Shown: positions 53,563-64,000 of the stretch, in pieces
Position numbering within the stretch: the stretch's first letter is position 1
Layout: each line of letters opens with the position of its first letter
NCBI GenBank assembly: GCA_004519485.1
Contig: CP038131.1
Location: 575,001 to 639,000, forward strand
DNA from: Nannochloropsis oceanica
Lineage: Eukaryota; Sar; Eustigmatophyceae; Eustigmatales; Monodopsidaceae
Reading direction: 5' to 3'
DNA length: 64,000 nt
Made by a program: the position numbers and the translations under genes
Notes under the pieces: generated by a model
Database searches by the model: none
What the model saw: only the letters and a program-made list of their open reading frames with translations
Told to the model about the DNA's origin: nothing

Positions 53563-55893
53563 ATGATGAACGGCACTAGCGACGTTGGGGCTCCTCTGGC
53601 CCCGCCTCCACCACCTCCGCCGCAAGAAGAAGACGACGGAGCGATGATGGGGGACAGTCTGGACTCGGTTTCGGCCCCATCCTCCTCCTGCTCCTCCATG
53701 TCCCCCTTTCCTCCCCCTTCATCTGCCGCGCCTCAGCCTCTCACCTCGTCCACCTCCTCTTCCATTCCCCCTCCCACCCGCTGTGTCCTCGAAGACTTTA
53801 CACGCTGCAGTGAATCCCACCTATGGAAACTAATGATGTCCTTCTACGACCGCAAGGGGGTCGAGTCCTGGTCCCAAGGTATCGTCCCGCATTTCATCAC
53901 TTGCAACGCCTTCATCGGCCACTCGTACGCCCAAGTCCTCCAAGGCTACCTTCGTGACTGCGCCCGCAAAGCCCGTGAAAATGGTCCTGGGTTTCCTCTT
54001 GTCCTCGATCCGAACGAACCCTTGTATATTATCGAGCTCGGTGCTGGATCGGGTAAGTTCAGTTTCTTCATGCTCAAAGCGCTGGCGGAAATGCGGGAAC
54101 TCCTCGACTTCCCCTTTAAGAAAATCGTCTATGTCATGACGGATTTCACGCAAAATAACTTTAAGTTCTGGGAATCACATCCGGGATTGAGGCCTTACAT
54201 CGAGCAGGGGAGTTTGGACTTGGCGATTTTCGATGCTGTCCACGATCAGGTCATTCACTTAGCGCACGCGAAGAAGACCTTGGCTCCGGGGACGTTGAAG
54301 AATCCCGTGTGTGTGGTGGCGAATTATTTGTTCGACACGCTATGTCATGACATCTTCCAGGTGGAGGGGGGAGTGTTGAAGGAAGGGCTGATAAGCGTGG
54401 GGAGCAAGAAGGGCCACGAGCCTGACCCGCTGGACCCGGAGATTATCAAGAGGTTTGAGAATCGTTTTATGTATAGGGAGATCGGTCCTGACTATTACTG
54501 TCCTGCTACAGGTGATGGTGGTGGTGTTGTTGTTGATGGTGGCGCTGCAACTTTCGGCGGTTCGGATGAGACCTGTTTTCCTTCTGCTACTGCTGCTGCC
54601 AATGGCAGAGGTGAGAGCCAAGGGGGGGGAGAGGACAAGGAGGATGCCGTGCACTTCCGCCGGATCCTCCAATGGTACCAACATCACTTCGGGCAATGCC
54701 CGTCGGGTGCATCGTTTCTATTTCCTATCGGCGCGCTTCGGGCCTTGCGGCGGCTGCTGGCCCTGAGTGGAGGGAGGGGGTTGGTCGTGAGTGGGGACAA
54801 AGGGAATAACCACGCTGAGCAGTTCAAGGGGTTGGTGGACCCTCACATTGCGGTGCATGGTAGCTTTTCAGTGATGGTTAATTACCACGCGATTGGGATG
54901 TATTTTATCAGTCGGGGAGGGTTTGCCTTACATAACCCCCAGGAGGAGGCGAGTCTGAAGGTGTCGGCATTCGTGTTGAGCGGCAATGATGGCATTGCCG
55001 AGGATGAGGAGGAGGAGGAGGAGGAGGACGATGGTCAGAGGCGGCATTGCGTTATCATGTCCGCTCCTTCCACCTTTACCTCCACATCTTCCTCCGTCCC
55101 TTCCTCTCCCCCTTCCTCCTATACGTCATGGGTCGGGCCAGGGGTGGAAGCCAAAGGGGAGGACCGCGCTCGTGCCTTTCCCGCCCTGCGTGCCTCCTTC
55201 TACAACGCCGTCGATCGGTTTGGCCCCAACGATTTCTTTGTCATGCAAAAATGTATGAAGGAAGACTCGCCCAATCCCACCCTCAAGGCAGTGGTGGCGT
55301 TGTTGAAACTAGGTGATTGGGACCCGGACGTGTTTTATAAATTCCGAGACACGATTTTGAATCAGGTGCCGACGAGCGGACAGAAATTGAGGAACGACCT
55401 TTGTAGGGGGATCCCGCGGGTGTGGGAGAATTACTACATGCTCGATCGGGATAAGGATATAGCGTTTGAGATCGGGCGGTTCTATTATGGCATTCGCGAG
55501 TATGAACGGGCCCTCGTCTACTATTTGAAGAGCTCCGAGGCGATAGGGGAGCATCATGTCACCTGCCACAACATGGGCTTATGCCATTACTCACTCGGGC
55601 AGCACGTCGAGGCTTTAGAGTGCTTTCAACGCTCCTTGTCCTTAAATGCCTCCTACGAAAAAGCCAGGTCTTGGCAGCAAAAGGTAATGCAAGAAGTGAA
55701 TCCCTCCCCCGTGCCTTCCCCCTTGCCTTCGCCTCCTTATTTGGGGCAGCAGCAGGGGGATAGAGGGGAGAAGGGAGGGAGGGAAGGAGGGTTGGTCACG
55801 CCGGAGGTGGAGAATTTGTCGCTTGAAGACCGGGGAGGCTCGGTGTCTTCGCAAAATACGAGCCAAGGAGAGGGTTGGAGGGAGGAAGTGTAG
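53563..55893 (+). CDS. MidA-like SAM methyltransferase fused to TPR repeats
   Basis: A single exon of 776 residues from the ATG at 53563. The first 75 residues are low-complexity (Pro, Ser). The methyltransferase region carries FIGHSYAQVLQGYLRDCA, LYIIELGAGSGKFSFFMLKAL (SAM loop), IVYVMTDFTQNNFKFW and CVVANYLFDTLCHDIF, resembling the MidA/NDUFAF7-type fold. The C-terminal part has at least two TPRs: IAFEIGRFYYGIREYERALVYYL and VTCHNMGLCHYSLGQHVEALEC. A long insert between them includes an acidic run. The substrate is unknown; MidA relatives methylate proteins. It is divergent from HisG and convergent with uS9m. Confidence 0.7.
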   Translation: MMNGTSDVGAPLAPPPPPPPQEEDDGAMMGDSLDSVSAPSSSCSSMSPFPPPSSAAPQPLTSSTSSSIPPPTRCVLEDFTRCSESHLWKLMMSFYDRKGVESWSQGIVPHFITCNAFIGHSYAQVLQGYLRDCARKARENGPGFPLVLDPNEPLYIIELGAGSGKFSFFMLKALAEMRELLDFPFKKIVYVMTDFTQNNFKFWESHPGLRPYIEQGSLDLAIFDAVHDQVIHLAHAKKTLAPGTLKNPVCVVANYLFDTLCHDIFQVEGGVLKEGLISVGSKKGHEPDPLDPEIIKRFENRFMYREIGPDYYCPATGDGGGVVVDGGAATFGGSDETCFPSATAAANGRGESQGGGEDKEDAVHFRRILQWYQHHFGQCPSGASFLFPIGALRALRRLLALSGGRGLVVSGDKGNNHAEQFKGLVDPHIAVHGSFSVMVNYHAIGMYFISRGGFALHNPQEEASLKVSAFVLSGNDGIAEDEEEEEEEDDGQRRHCVIMSAPSTFTSTSSSVPSSPPSSYTSWVGPGVEAKGEDRARAFPALRASFYNAVDRFGPNDFFVMQKCMKEDSPNPTLKAVVALLKLGDWDPDVFYKFRDTILNQVPTSGQKLRNDLCRGIPRVWENYYMLDRDKDIAFEIGRFYYGIREYERALVYYLKSSEAIGEHHVTCHNMGLCHYSLGQHVEALECFQRSLSLNASYEKARSWQQKVMQEVNPSPVPSPLPSPPYLGQQQGDRGEKGGREGGLVTPEVENLSLEDRGGSVSSQNTSQGEGWREEV

Positions 55894-56789
55894 GAAGGAG
55901 TGGAGGGTGAAGGGTGCCGGAGAAGTAGGTAGGGTGACATGATCTGAAGCAGGTGCAGAGCAAAAGCGGCAATAGCAACTACAAGGCCATGTACGCCCAC
56001 TGTGGGAGGCGAGGGAGGTGAGCAGCAAGCAACGAGAAGCGAAGGAGGGAGAGACATCGGTAGCAGGACCGAAAAAAGGAAAGCAAAGGTCTGCGAGTTT
56101 TAAATTGTACGTGTGACTTTGTGTAGGTGGAAGAGAGGGGGGGGGAGGGGGGGGAGAAGAGAGAAGACGAAAAATGATAAGCACCCGACAAACGGTATAT
56201 GAAAAGACAAGGAGAAGGAAGTTAAAAGCAGCCCGCGACCAATAAGGTCGACCTTAGCCTGCCATTGGCACGAGTGACAAGGAAAGGGAATCGAACAAGC
56301 AGGCGCACGCATGCATAGCAGCAGCCGCATCAGTATCAGGCCAAGCAGAAGTACCGGCAAGCAAAAAATGAATGAAAATGAAGAAGAGGGGAGGGGTGAA
56401 GAAGACGAAAAGAAAGTTGTGCATAGAAATAAAGCGTCGGTCAAGCAGCAGGTAATGTGCAATTGCAGCGGCAATACCAGCAGAAGCACGCAAGACCGAT
56501 CCCGCCAGGAAATAAAAAAATACAGGAAGTGAAAGCGTATGTAAAACTGGAAAGGAACAGCCTTTCAAAAAAGTTAGCACACCTGCAGAAACCATCACGT
56601 GGCTCGCCTCCTCCTTTCTTTTCATAAGTATTTCCATCATCTCCCACACCTTTCTATTCTAACCCGCCTTCCTCCTTTCTCCTCTTCCTCCTCCTCCTCT
56701 TCCTTCTCCTCCTCCTCTTTTCACCCTCCTCTTCCTCATCCTCCTCCTCTTCCTTCTTCTACTCTTCTGTTTACCTTTTCATTCCCTCC
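55894..56789. other. Convergent region with strong purine/pyrimidine bias
   Basis: About 900 bases between the methyltransferase-TPR stop and the uS9m stop. The first part is G/A-rich on the plus strand, with a G-run at about 56141-56154. The second part is a C/T tract (see separate entry). Long minus-strand frames here arise from the bias and have no coding support. Confidence 0.55.
56668..56768 (+). repeat. Homopyrimidine (C/T) tract
   Basis: About 100 bases of almost pure CCT/CTT triplets on the plus strand, just past the stop codon of the minus-strand uS9m gene. In that transcript it would be a purine-rich 3' region. Confidence 0.85.
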
Positions 56790-57679
56790 CTACCGCTTGA
56801 CCCACTGATCCTTCTTCCTTGCCTTGGGCTGCCCTGGCTTCTTCCTCTCCACCGCCCTTGAATCCCGGGTAAACAGACTTTCTTTCGCCAACGGCGGCCG
56901 ATGCGCCGAGTCCCAGACCTCCAACGCCCTCGAGATCCCCAGCGCCACCGCACCCACCTGGCCAGTTGTCCCTCCTCCCTTCACCGTGCACATAACGTCA
57001 AAATCGCCCGCTGTCCCAGTCACCACAAAGGGCTCCACCAACTTGTCCATGTACGCGACCCGCCCGAAGTACTCATAGACTTCCTTTCCATTCACTCGTA
57101 TGTGTCCCTGTCCTGCCTTTAACCACACTCGTGCCACGCTTGTCTTACGACGGCCCGTCGCATAGGCACGGTTCAAGGCGTCCAGGCGCGGGTTGAGGGA
57201 GGGAGGAAGGGATGAGCCGTCGACAGTGGCATCAGCATCATGAAGAGGGAGGGCCGCGCTATCTTCTGGTGCAGTTGAAGGCTCGACGGCAGCAGTAGAG
57301 AAGCGCTGGGCGACAGTGGGGATGTTGGTGCAAGTGGTTGTGGAAGTCTACGTCAAGAAAAAGTGGGTGGCGAGGTAAGTTGGTATGAGTTGTGGCTTCA
57401 CACTTCAGAGAGATGGGACGACTTGCTGGAAAGGAAGCCTCTCTATGCTCCCTTGCCACACACATTCCAAGAAACCCAACTGAGGCACAGGGGCATCGAG
57501 GGATGCCTCTCTCTAACGCAGCGCTTTCACTCAGCGGCGGCGCATTATCACCACCTCCTTTCCTGAGTGCATCTACCACGTTCCACCAAAAACCTTCTTA
57601 CCTGAACCACCGACACTGCTGCCGGGACCCGGACAAGCTGCTGTATTCTGGACGAGGCCCAGGTAAGCATGGCGGCCAT
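56790..57679 (-). CDS. MRPS9: Mitochondrial small ribosomal subunit protein uS9m
   Basis: Two exons, 57679-57602 and 57347-56790, give 211 residues. The last 128 residues are a complete bacterial-type S9: YATGRRKTSVARVWLK, HIRVNGKEVYEYFGR, VMCTVKGGGTTGQVGAVALG, LFTRDSRAVERKKPG and the C-terminal KARKKDQWVKR that reaches the decoding site. The N-terminal 80 residues start with a short amphipathic basic stretch and hold AQRFSTAAVEPS, like a mitochondrial presequence; no signal peptide is present, so plastid import is less likely. The intron is 254 bases, phase 0. Confidence 0.92.
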
Positions 57680-58764
57680 CGTACCTAAGCGACGCAGGAG
57701 TTGAGGAGGGATAAGAAAGGAAGGAGGTCGTAAGATGACGTGAGGAAGTTGGGATGAGATCATGACTGGGGCGTTACGATGCAAGAAAATGGCAAGGAGG
57801 GGGCATGCGACGCCCCTACAGATTAAGCGTACAATGTTCACATGTACATGTCTACGACAAACGTAACTGTGCACTCTCGTACACAAAGACGACACCTGCT
57901 TTGCCCTTGCCCTTTGTCCTTCGCGCCTTCTCTCCCTCCCACACTTAAAACGTAATGGAGAAAAACTTCGGGAAGAGGCAAGCTCGGGGAGAGGGGGGGC
58001 AGTTGCGCATCAATGTGAGAGGGAAGGCCGCGGGGGGCAACACGCCGGAGCAGGTGGTATCACTTGACAAACAATCAATCTCCACGCACTGAGATGTCAC
58101 TCAGTTCCGCTGGAACCCATTTCGGACAGGACGCGGTGTTATGCGCTGTGTAATGCCACAAGCGGCGGACGGCCAACATCGTCCCGTGTGGATGGAGTGA
58201 GCGAATGCACTTCGTTGGATCATCAGCGAGAAGGGAACCCTATGCGATGTCGTCCAGCTTCTTCGACCTGCACCCCTTTATACATGACCGATGACAGCCA
58301 ACCTTGTGACACAGACATAGCGTAAATCTTACTTATTTCATTGCAATTACATCATCATTCATCCAAAGAGGGTAGGGTACGCGTCGCTACTGCTTGGGAC
58401 CGACCGCCGACCACCCTCGACCTGCAGTTCCTCTCGCAGGGCACGGCGTTTAAGATCACAAGGCCGCGCAACGCAACCAAGAGTGCGACTATAAAGACCC
58501 CCTTCCGACACTCGATCTCTATCAAGGCAGCAGGCTAGCAAGGCGCGTCACCACACGAGCGGGGCGGGTTCATGGGGCGGGCAGAACGCTTTGACTCTTA
58601 GGAACACAACACGAGAGAAGCAACAAACCCTACCATAACGCACGTCACGTCAAGTTCACTCTATCTGGCGCGCAGCACACCTACAAGCCTACACATACAC
58701 ATTATCGTTTTTAGAAGCAGTACCAGCAGGAGCAATAGCACCAGCCGCCCACTGGGAAACAGAC
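57680..58764. promoter_or_regulatory. Long divergent region, uS9m / CELF-like
   Basis: About 1.1 kb between divergent starts. It should contain both promoters and 5' leaders. A short direct or inverted repeat at about 58090-58110 (actgagatgtcactcagt) can form a small hairpin. No gene is supported. Confidence 0.35.
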
Positions 58765-61229
58765 ATGGAGAATAGTAGCGAGGCCCAATCGGCCACGACT
58801 GACCCAACCAGCCCTTCAGCCAAAACGGGCCCGACCAAAGATGACGATGCGGTCAAGCTGTTCGTGGGGCAGATCCCGAAAGACATAGTGGAGGAAGCTC
58901 TTAGGCCTGTCTTTGCGGAGTTTGGTCCTATTTTTGAGCTGACGGTGATTAGAGACAAGTCGACAGGGGCGCATCGCGGATGTGCGTTTTTGACGTATTG
59001 TACGAAGGCGGCAGCGGATGCAGCATCGGCGGCGTTGCATAATCAGTATAGGTTGCCGAATGCCCAGAATGCATTGCAGGTATGCTTTTTGAGGGAGTGG
59101 AGGGTCGGAGGAATGATAGAGTGAGCGGTGCTGGCTTGTTTGGCGTCGTATCCGTCATTGTCGATGACACATGCTGTTTGTTGCATTCTCTGTGTTTGTT
59201 TGTATTGCATAGCCCTCTACAGGCATAGACACACCCAGTACGCTGTCATACTTGAAAAACTACACTCAATCTTCATTCATTAACACCCAGTAAAGCTCGA
59301 CTTGCACCACTCACACTCCCACGCACCTCAACTTCCCTCAGGTCCGCCCTGCCGACATGCATGCCGAGAGAGAAAATAAACTCTTTGTGGGCATGCTCCC
59401 CAAGACTGTGGATGACGCCATGCTAGAGCTGCTGTTCGCGCCCTACGGGAAGATAAAAGAGGTTCACATCATTCGCACACCAGAGGTAAGGCGGAAGGAC
59501 GGCAAGAGGTAGAGAAAAGAGGCAAGATATAATAGGGCAGCTTCAGTAAGAAGGCTTTAAATCAATGATTTTACAATAAAATTTCAAACTTATCCCCTTT
59601 TCTCTCTCGGTCCCGCCTTTTCCCTCCTTTTAGGGTGAAGGCAAGGGCTGTGCATTCCTCAAGTTTATGGACAAGTCTTCCGCCTTGAGGGCCATAGAAG
59701 AGCTCAACGAACGCCAGGCCGTGGAGGGATCCACCCGGCCCCTTGTCGTAAAATTTGCAGACAACAAGCGCTCAACCGATGGAGGGGGTATCAGCAATGG
59801 GGGAGGGAGGGAGGGAGGGAGAGAAGGAGGGGGGGGGGGGAGGGACGGGAGAAGGGGGGGGTTATTGAGCCCTATGATGATGATGACTGGACCGTTGGGT
59901 GCGCCCCACCCTCACCATCCTCTTTCGTTGCCACCAAGAGGAGGGGTAGGAGTAGGAATAGGAAGTGGATTAAATACACCAGGTAGGGGGGGCGTGAAGG
60001 GAGGAAGTGAAGCAGGGAGTGATGGCTCGTCGGCGTATGGAGGGGGAGGAGCACCGTACTGGATGATGGGCGCACATACACATGGGGCTCATGGACATCA
60101 ACAGCAGCAGTCACAGCAGCAGTCACAGCAGCAGTCACAGCAGCAGCACCAAGCAAGCACACACGGCCATGGGCCTCCATCGCATTTCCCTTACCAGCCG
60201 GGGCCCTTGCCAGCAACCATGACGACGATGATAGGGGGAATGCAACACCACCAGTACATGCCTTATGGTGCCGTAGGTGGACACCCTTACATGTATTATC
60301 AGCCTTATTTTGGCGCGGCAGGGGCACAGGGAGGGCAAGTACCACCATCAGGGGGGGCAGGAGCAGGAGCAGCCGGGGGGGTGGGATCGCCGTTTGTGTA
60401 TGGAAGGGGAGGAGGGAGGGAAGGAGGACGAGGAATACCTTCGGAGGCAGGGCTACCGTCTGGGGGGGGACATTCGAGTCCTTATTCTTCGTCGTCAAGA
60501 GAAGGGAGTAGTGGAGGAGGGGGGGCAGGGTCGAAGCCATTGGAAGGGCCTCCGGGTGCAAATTTGTTTATTTACCATCTGCCTCATGATTTGACCGACG
60601 CTGACTTGGCGACTGCATTTAATCCGTTCGGAACTGTGATCAGTGCGAAGGTGTATGTGGATAAGAACACGGGGGAGAGTAAGGGATTTGGGTTTGTGTC
60701 GTATGACGCCCCCCCTGCTGCGGATGCTGCCATCAAGGCCATGAACGGCTTTCAGATCGGGACGAAGCGCCTCAAAGTCCAACACAAGCGCATTGGTGGT
60801 GGAGGAGAGGGAGGAGGAGGGAATCAGGCAGGTCCCACCACCCCTTCCTCTATCTCGTCCTCGATCTCCTACTTGACGCAGCGTGGGCACAGCAGTAGTC
60901 ATGGAGGGGGAGGAGAGGAGGGAGGTGTTGACAGCAGCAACAGCAGCAACAGCACTCATCATCACTCGAGCCAACCCCCTTCCACCGCTTGTCGCACCCC
61001 ATCCTCCTCTTCCTCTCCCCCCTCTTCGGAACCAGCATGCAAGAAGGAAGCGGCTGCTGCAGGGGAGAGCAGTAGTAGCAGTAAAGGAACGTGGGGTGCG
61101 GGAGGGAAAGGTGGTAAGTCGCCAGGATCGGCTGCATCATCGCCGTCAAAGCGGAGAGAAGGGATAGGAGGAAGGGAGAAGGCGGGAGAAGATTCGCTGG
61201 AACAGGGGGTTGAGGGGCTGAAGCTATGA
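58765..61229 (+). CDS. CELF/BRUNO-like RNA-binding protein with three RRMs
   Basis: Three exons, 58765-59079, 59342-59485 and 59634-61229, give 684 residues. RRM1 reads VKLFVGQIP...[12 protein letters not shown]2 reads NKLFVGMLP...GKGCAFLKF and RRM3, near the end, reads [17 protein letters not shown]...SKGFGFVSY. This two-plus-one arrangement with a long divergent linker is the CELF/Bruno plan. Known CELF proteins control splicing, translation and mRNA decay by binding GU-rich RNA. The linker of about 260 residues is Gly, Arg, Gln and His rich, with a G-tract and a Gln repeat in the DNA. After RRM3 there is a long Ser/Gly-rich tail. Confidence 0.87.
59791..59871 (+). repeat. G-run cluster in the CELF-like coding strand
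   Basis: Many runs of three or more G separated by single A, including an 11-12 base run near 59829, read as a Gly/Arg/Glu-rich linker. The pattern fits a potential G-quadruplex in DNA or mRNA. Confidence 0.85.
60102..60149 (+). repeat. 12-base tandem repeat encoding Gln-Gln-Gln-Ser
   Basis: Four copies of cagcagcagtca (the last ends cac) lie in the linker of the CELF-like gene and encode a Gln/Ser tract, likely length-variable between strains. Confidence 0.88.
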
Positions 61230-63146
61230 CAGGGGCGATGGGGGAGATAAATGATGGAGGGAAGGGCGACGTGAGGGACGGAGAGACGGAGGGAGAAAGA
61301 CAGCGGTGACGAGCAGCAGAAATTATCTGCTCCGTGATTCATTCAGGACAACGAAGCGAAAGGAAGTGCGCAATGATTCAGGAGACACCGGCAACAGCAG
61401 CAGCAGTAGTAATAGCAGCATGAACAGCATATTGATTCTACTATGTCCTGCATTCATGAGAAAACAATCGTAAGGAAAGACGAATAACAAAATACTTCAA
61501 CAGCAACATCAGCAACAAGAATCAACAACAAGAACAGCCAAAAAAGTGAAGCAAAAAAGGGAAGATGACCAATGAATGGCAGGAAAGTTAGAGAAAAGAG
61601 ACAAAGTGAGGAAAGGGGGTAGTACATGCCGGACGGGTCGCAGGGAGGGAAAGGGGAATAGCGTCACAGCGTTCCATGAAGAATATTTTAATCCTGTTTT
61701 GGGGAAGAGAAAGAAAAAGAGACAGAGAGTGGAGAAGAGGCAATAATAACAAAGCGGGACAGGTGTGAGTGCGCTAAAATGACAACTAAAGGAACGGGAA
61801 AGTTTTGCAAAGGCGAGAAGGAGAGGGAGATGATTTTATCTTGAATGGGAACGGAAAGTGCCACTTTTCATTTTCCCCTAGAGGAGGTAGTGCGTTGAGC
61901 GCGTTCACCCCCTTATCGAGTGAACGGTTTTTACATTAGCGAAGGGAGGAACCAAAGAGCAAAAAGGAGAACAACCTATAAATCCAAAGGAGTCGCGAGA
62001 AGACCCACCAAAAATATGATGCAAACGTCTTCCTTTCAAATTCCCTTTGATTTAAGCACTTACAGTACAGGTGAGCGAGATCGATTCGACAAATATTTAC
62101 CCCGTTCTGTGATGATCTACTGTGTCGACTCAACATATCTCAGACGCTCACTTAGATGTCTGGGCATCACCCGTTTTCCACTATTTTACCACGAGTTTAC
62201 AGTCAAATGCATGTAATTATTCATAATCAGTCGATCACGTGAACTAATCATGTATTTCGAGTCAAACCTGGAGTAAGTGGTTCCAAGCTCGTGTTTGGCA
62301 AGTATCAAATTGAAGAGAGGCTCTTTTGCTGGCATGTTGTTTTTCTTACCCCTTTAAGCTCTTTCCTATTTCCGATTGCTTCTACGAAATCGAAATAATT
62401 CCAATTTCGCACAGATGCACTTCACATCAGGCACATAGAAGAAGGCTTTGCAAGTAGAGGGTACATCTCGTAGGAAAAAGTGTTGGGGAGTGTTTCCCCC
62501 CCCCCCCCTCTCCTGTTTTCTGCTTTTTTCATTCGTGCTTTGTAGTCTTCAAAAGAGATTTGAGGGTGAAAAGAACCTATGTCGATCGTGCTGCGTTGGG
62601 AATGCTCCTCCCCTTCGACTGCTCGTGCTTAGGTAAAACGATTGTGGCCCTCCGAGTCACGTTGCTTTGACCGAGCAAGCGCTTTTCGAAGTGCAGAAAA
62701 ATCTCATGCTTATTGTTGCAGCTCTCAGATAAATGTACACATAAGCCATGATGTCTGCTTGTATACAGGAGTAGTAGCTATGGGAGTGTATCGCGTGTCG
62801 TGTACGTGTGTTGTTTGGACCCGGCACCGGCATTTAGGCCGGGACACCTCGGGTGCGGGGAGGGGCACCTGAGAAGAGGGTAGTCTCTTTCCTGACTACC
62901 ACCACCACGGAATTTGCTTGATTGATTTGCATGTTTCTTGTCTCTAACCGCACACGCACACTGTGCCCGCCGCACAAGGTTTACCCTGAGGTATCACAAA
63001 TGTGACGAATGCCGGAGCGTACTGCGATGAAGGGCGGTCTTGCTTCTTCTCAAACCCACATGCCTCACCGAACATACACAGGCTTCTTTCAGTCCCGACC
63101 TTGCCTGCCTGCCTTCGGCCCCAGAATCCTCTAGAGCTCGAGATAG
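61230..63146. other. Long intergenic region, no gene seen
   Basis: About 1.9 kb between the CELF-like stop and the next start on the same strand. The first 400 bases are rich in CAG/CAA triplets and likely belong to the CELF-like 3' untranslated region. Around 62815-62870 there are short GC-rich inverted repeats (ccggcatttaggccgg). Short open frames are present but unsupported. Confidence 0.45.
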
Positions 63147-64000
63147 ATGGAGCTGAAGGAAGTGGCACGCGCGGCGATCCATGGCCTCGTACAACGCGGC
63201 GCCAGGAAGCAGCAACGGGAACTTTATCCGCTTCGAGCTGCAGAACCCCGCAAGCTTCAGGCAGATCAGTCGGTATATGAGCAACTAGAGGAGGAAGGGT
63301 GGGGACTGGTACCAGCAGTGGTACCGGTGGGGTATGCAACTGGGAAAGGAGATGATAATTATCATGATGATGACAGTGGTGGTGGTTATAGAGTCAAACG
63401 CAAGCGATCCAATAACAACCGTAGAGACAAGGAAGGATGCGAGGACGACGACGAGGAGGAGGACGACGAGGACAGAAGCATGTTAAGCAAGGCGGGCATC
63501 CGCGGTGGTCGACCTGGAAGTCTAACGACTTGGGAGCTGAACCACTATAGGCGACGGCATTTCCTGATGCCACAGGGAGCGTGGCCTATCCTGCCTTCTG
63601 CATCGCCAACGCCGCCACCAGTGATCGAGTTACCGCAAGGAAACGGCTATTGTCGTCCTCCTCCTCCGGAGGCGCTGCCTGACAACCTAGGTATTGACGG
63701 CGTGCAGCACTATATCCCACGTATCCGGGTCTCGGGCGGTGCGCGGAGACAGAAAAATAAAAGAGCACTAGAGGCTGCAGAAACGCAGTTGGAATGGCTT
63801 CCGTTTGAGAACTTGGCGATTCAGACGGAAAAGAGGGAGGACGACAACTACCCGATACCTTCTCCTGTACTTGTCCGTGCATTGGATGCGGCGATTGTGC
63901 GGCAGCTGGTAGGGGTAGTTCAAGCCCATCAAATGGAAGAAGAGGACGAGTTTGGGGATAAAGAGGAGGATGAGAAGGAGGACAAGAATGAGAATGAGGA
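63147..64000 (+). CDS. Unknown acidic protein, cut by the right edge of the window
   Basis: The frame opens at an ATG at 63147 and stays open to the window end: 284 codons, no stop. I recognise no domain. The first 60 residues look helical (VARAAIHGLVQRGARKQQ, then VYEQLEEEGWGLVP). A long Asp/Glu-rich run with KRKRS nearby suggests a nuclear protein. A more ordered block follows, GRPGSLTTWELNHYRRRHF, and then ENLAIQTEKREDDNYPIPSP. The end of the visible part is again acidic. The coding bias over 850 bases and the mixed charged/ordered blocks argue for a real gene. Confidence 0.68.
   Translation, partial: MELKEVARAAIHGLVQRGARKQQRELYPLRAAEPRKLQADQSVYEQLEEEGWGLVPAVVPVGYATGKGDDNYHDDDSGGGYRVKRKRSNNNRRDKEGCEDDDEEEDDEDRSMLSKAGIRGGRPGSLTTWELNHYRRRHFLMPQGAWPILPSASPTPPPVIELPQGNGYCRPPPPEALPDNLGIDGVQHYIPRIRVSGGARRQKNKRALEAAETQLEWLPFENLAIQTEKREDDNYPIPSPVLVRALDAAIVRQLVGVVQAHQMEEEDEFGDKEEDEKEDKNENE

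Noticed and set aside
55979-56650. Several minus-strand frames rich in Leu, Ser, Pro and Phe
   Set aside because: They come from a strong G/A against C/T strand bias, lack any domain pattern and overlap each other in several frames.
60102-60149. CRISPR-like direct repeats
   Set aside because: The repeats are contiguous 12-base coding units in a eukaryotic gene with no spacers.
61920-62216. Open frame of 98 codons in the long gap
   Set aside because: No family resemblance, unusual composition for this genome and no splice context that extends it.
1-64000. Mobile elements, LTR or virus-like elements, rRNA
   Set aside because: I looked for long terminal repeats, reverse transcriptase, integrase, capsid or transposase motifs and for rRNA cores, and saw none.

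Overview
This is nuclear DNA from a eukaryote. Genes are split by short GT-AG introns (about 65 to 350 bases), lie on both strands and sit close together. Proteins that should act in a plastid start with an ER-type signal peptide ending in a small residue plus Phe (ASA-F, SSA-F, TNA-F, AHA-F), the bipartite signal of algae with a secondary red plastid. With the compact layout and roughly even base composition, I infer a eustigmatophyte-like stramenopile alga (Nannochloropsis/Microchloropsis type). The species call is inference. All introns were placed by hand from splice motifs, reading phase and family conservation; no transcript data were available.

Layout. 1-7.2 kb: end of TRAPPC10, V-ATPase assembly factor VMA12, an AP endonuclease carrying a PCNA-binding motif, a three-exon GET2/CAML-like tail-anchor receptor subunit, and a plastid NAD-binding epimerase-like protein. 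7.4-12.6 kb: a membrane sulfotransferase, a four-exon beta-hydroxyacid dehydrogenase and an SLC38-type amino-acid transporter. 13.5-22.4 kb: a plastid ABC1 kinase, a DUF711 protein, UVSSA, a SET-domain protein with a plastid-type presequence, and an unknown membrane protein. 22.6-32.3 kb: an EamA transporter, an IQM-like protein, a BMT5-like methyltransferase fused to zinc fingers, DGAT2 and a Derlin. 32.5-43.3 kb: an intron-rich, short DNAAF5, a mitochondrial polyprenyl diphosphate synthase, an AKAP17A-like RNA-binding protein and ER 3-ketoacyl-CoA reductase. 43.7-64 kb: plastid aspartate kinase, PRPF6, the tRNA m7G methyltransferase METTL1, HisG, a methyltransferase-TPR fusion, mitochondrial uS9, a CELF-like RNA-binding protein and the start of an unknown acidic protein cut by the window edge.

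The genes do not form one pathway or operon. They are mostly housekeeping: DNA repair (AP endonuclease, UVSSA), ER membrane biology (GET2, Derlin, VMA12, KCR, DGAT2), RNA processing (PRPF6, AKAP17A-like, CELF-like, METTL1) and plastid metabolism (aspartate kinase, HisG, ABC1K). Many neighbours are divergent and probably share a promoter region, or convergent with very short 3' gaps. I see no transposon, viral remnant, CRISPR array, rRNA or tRNA gene. The most interesting items are the PIP box inside the AP endonuclease catalytic domain, the GET2 gene that simple gene-finding would split in two, the methyltransferase-zinc-finger fusion, UVSSA without its C-terminal zinc domain, a shortened flagellar dynein-assembly factor, and four introns that are multiples of three without stops, one of which interrupts a kinase catalytic motif.
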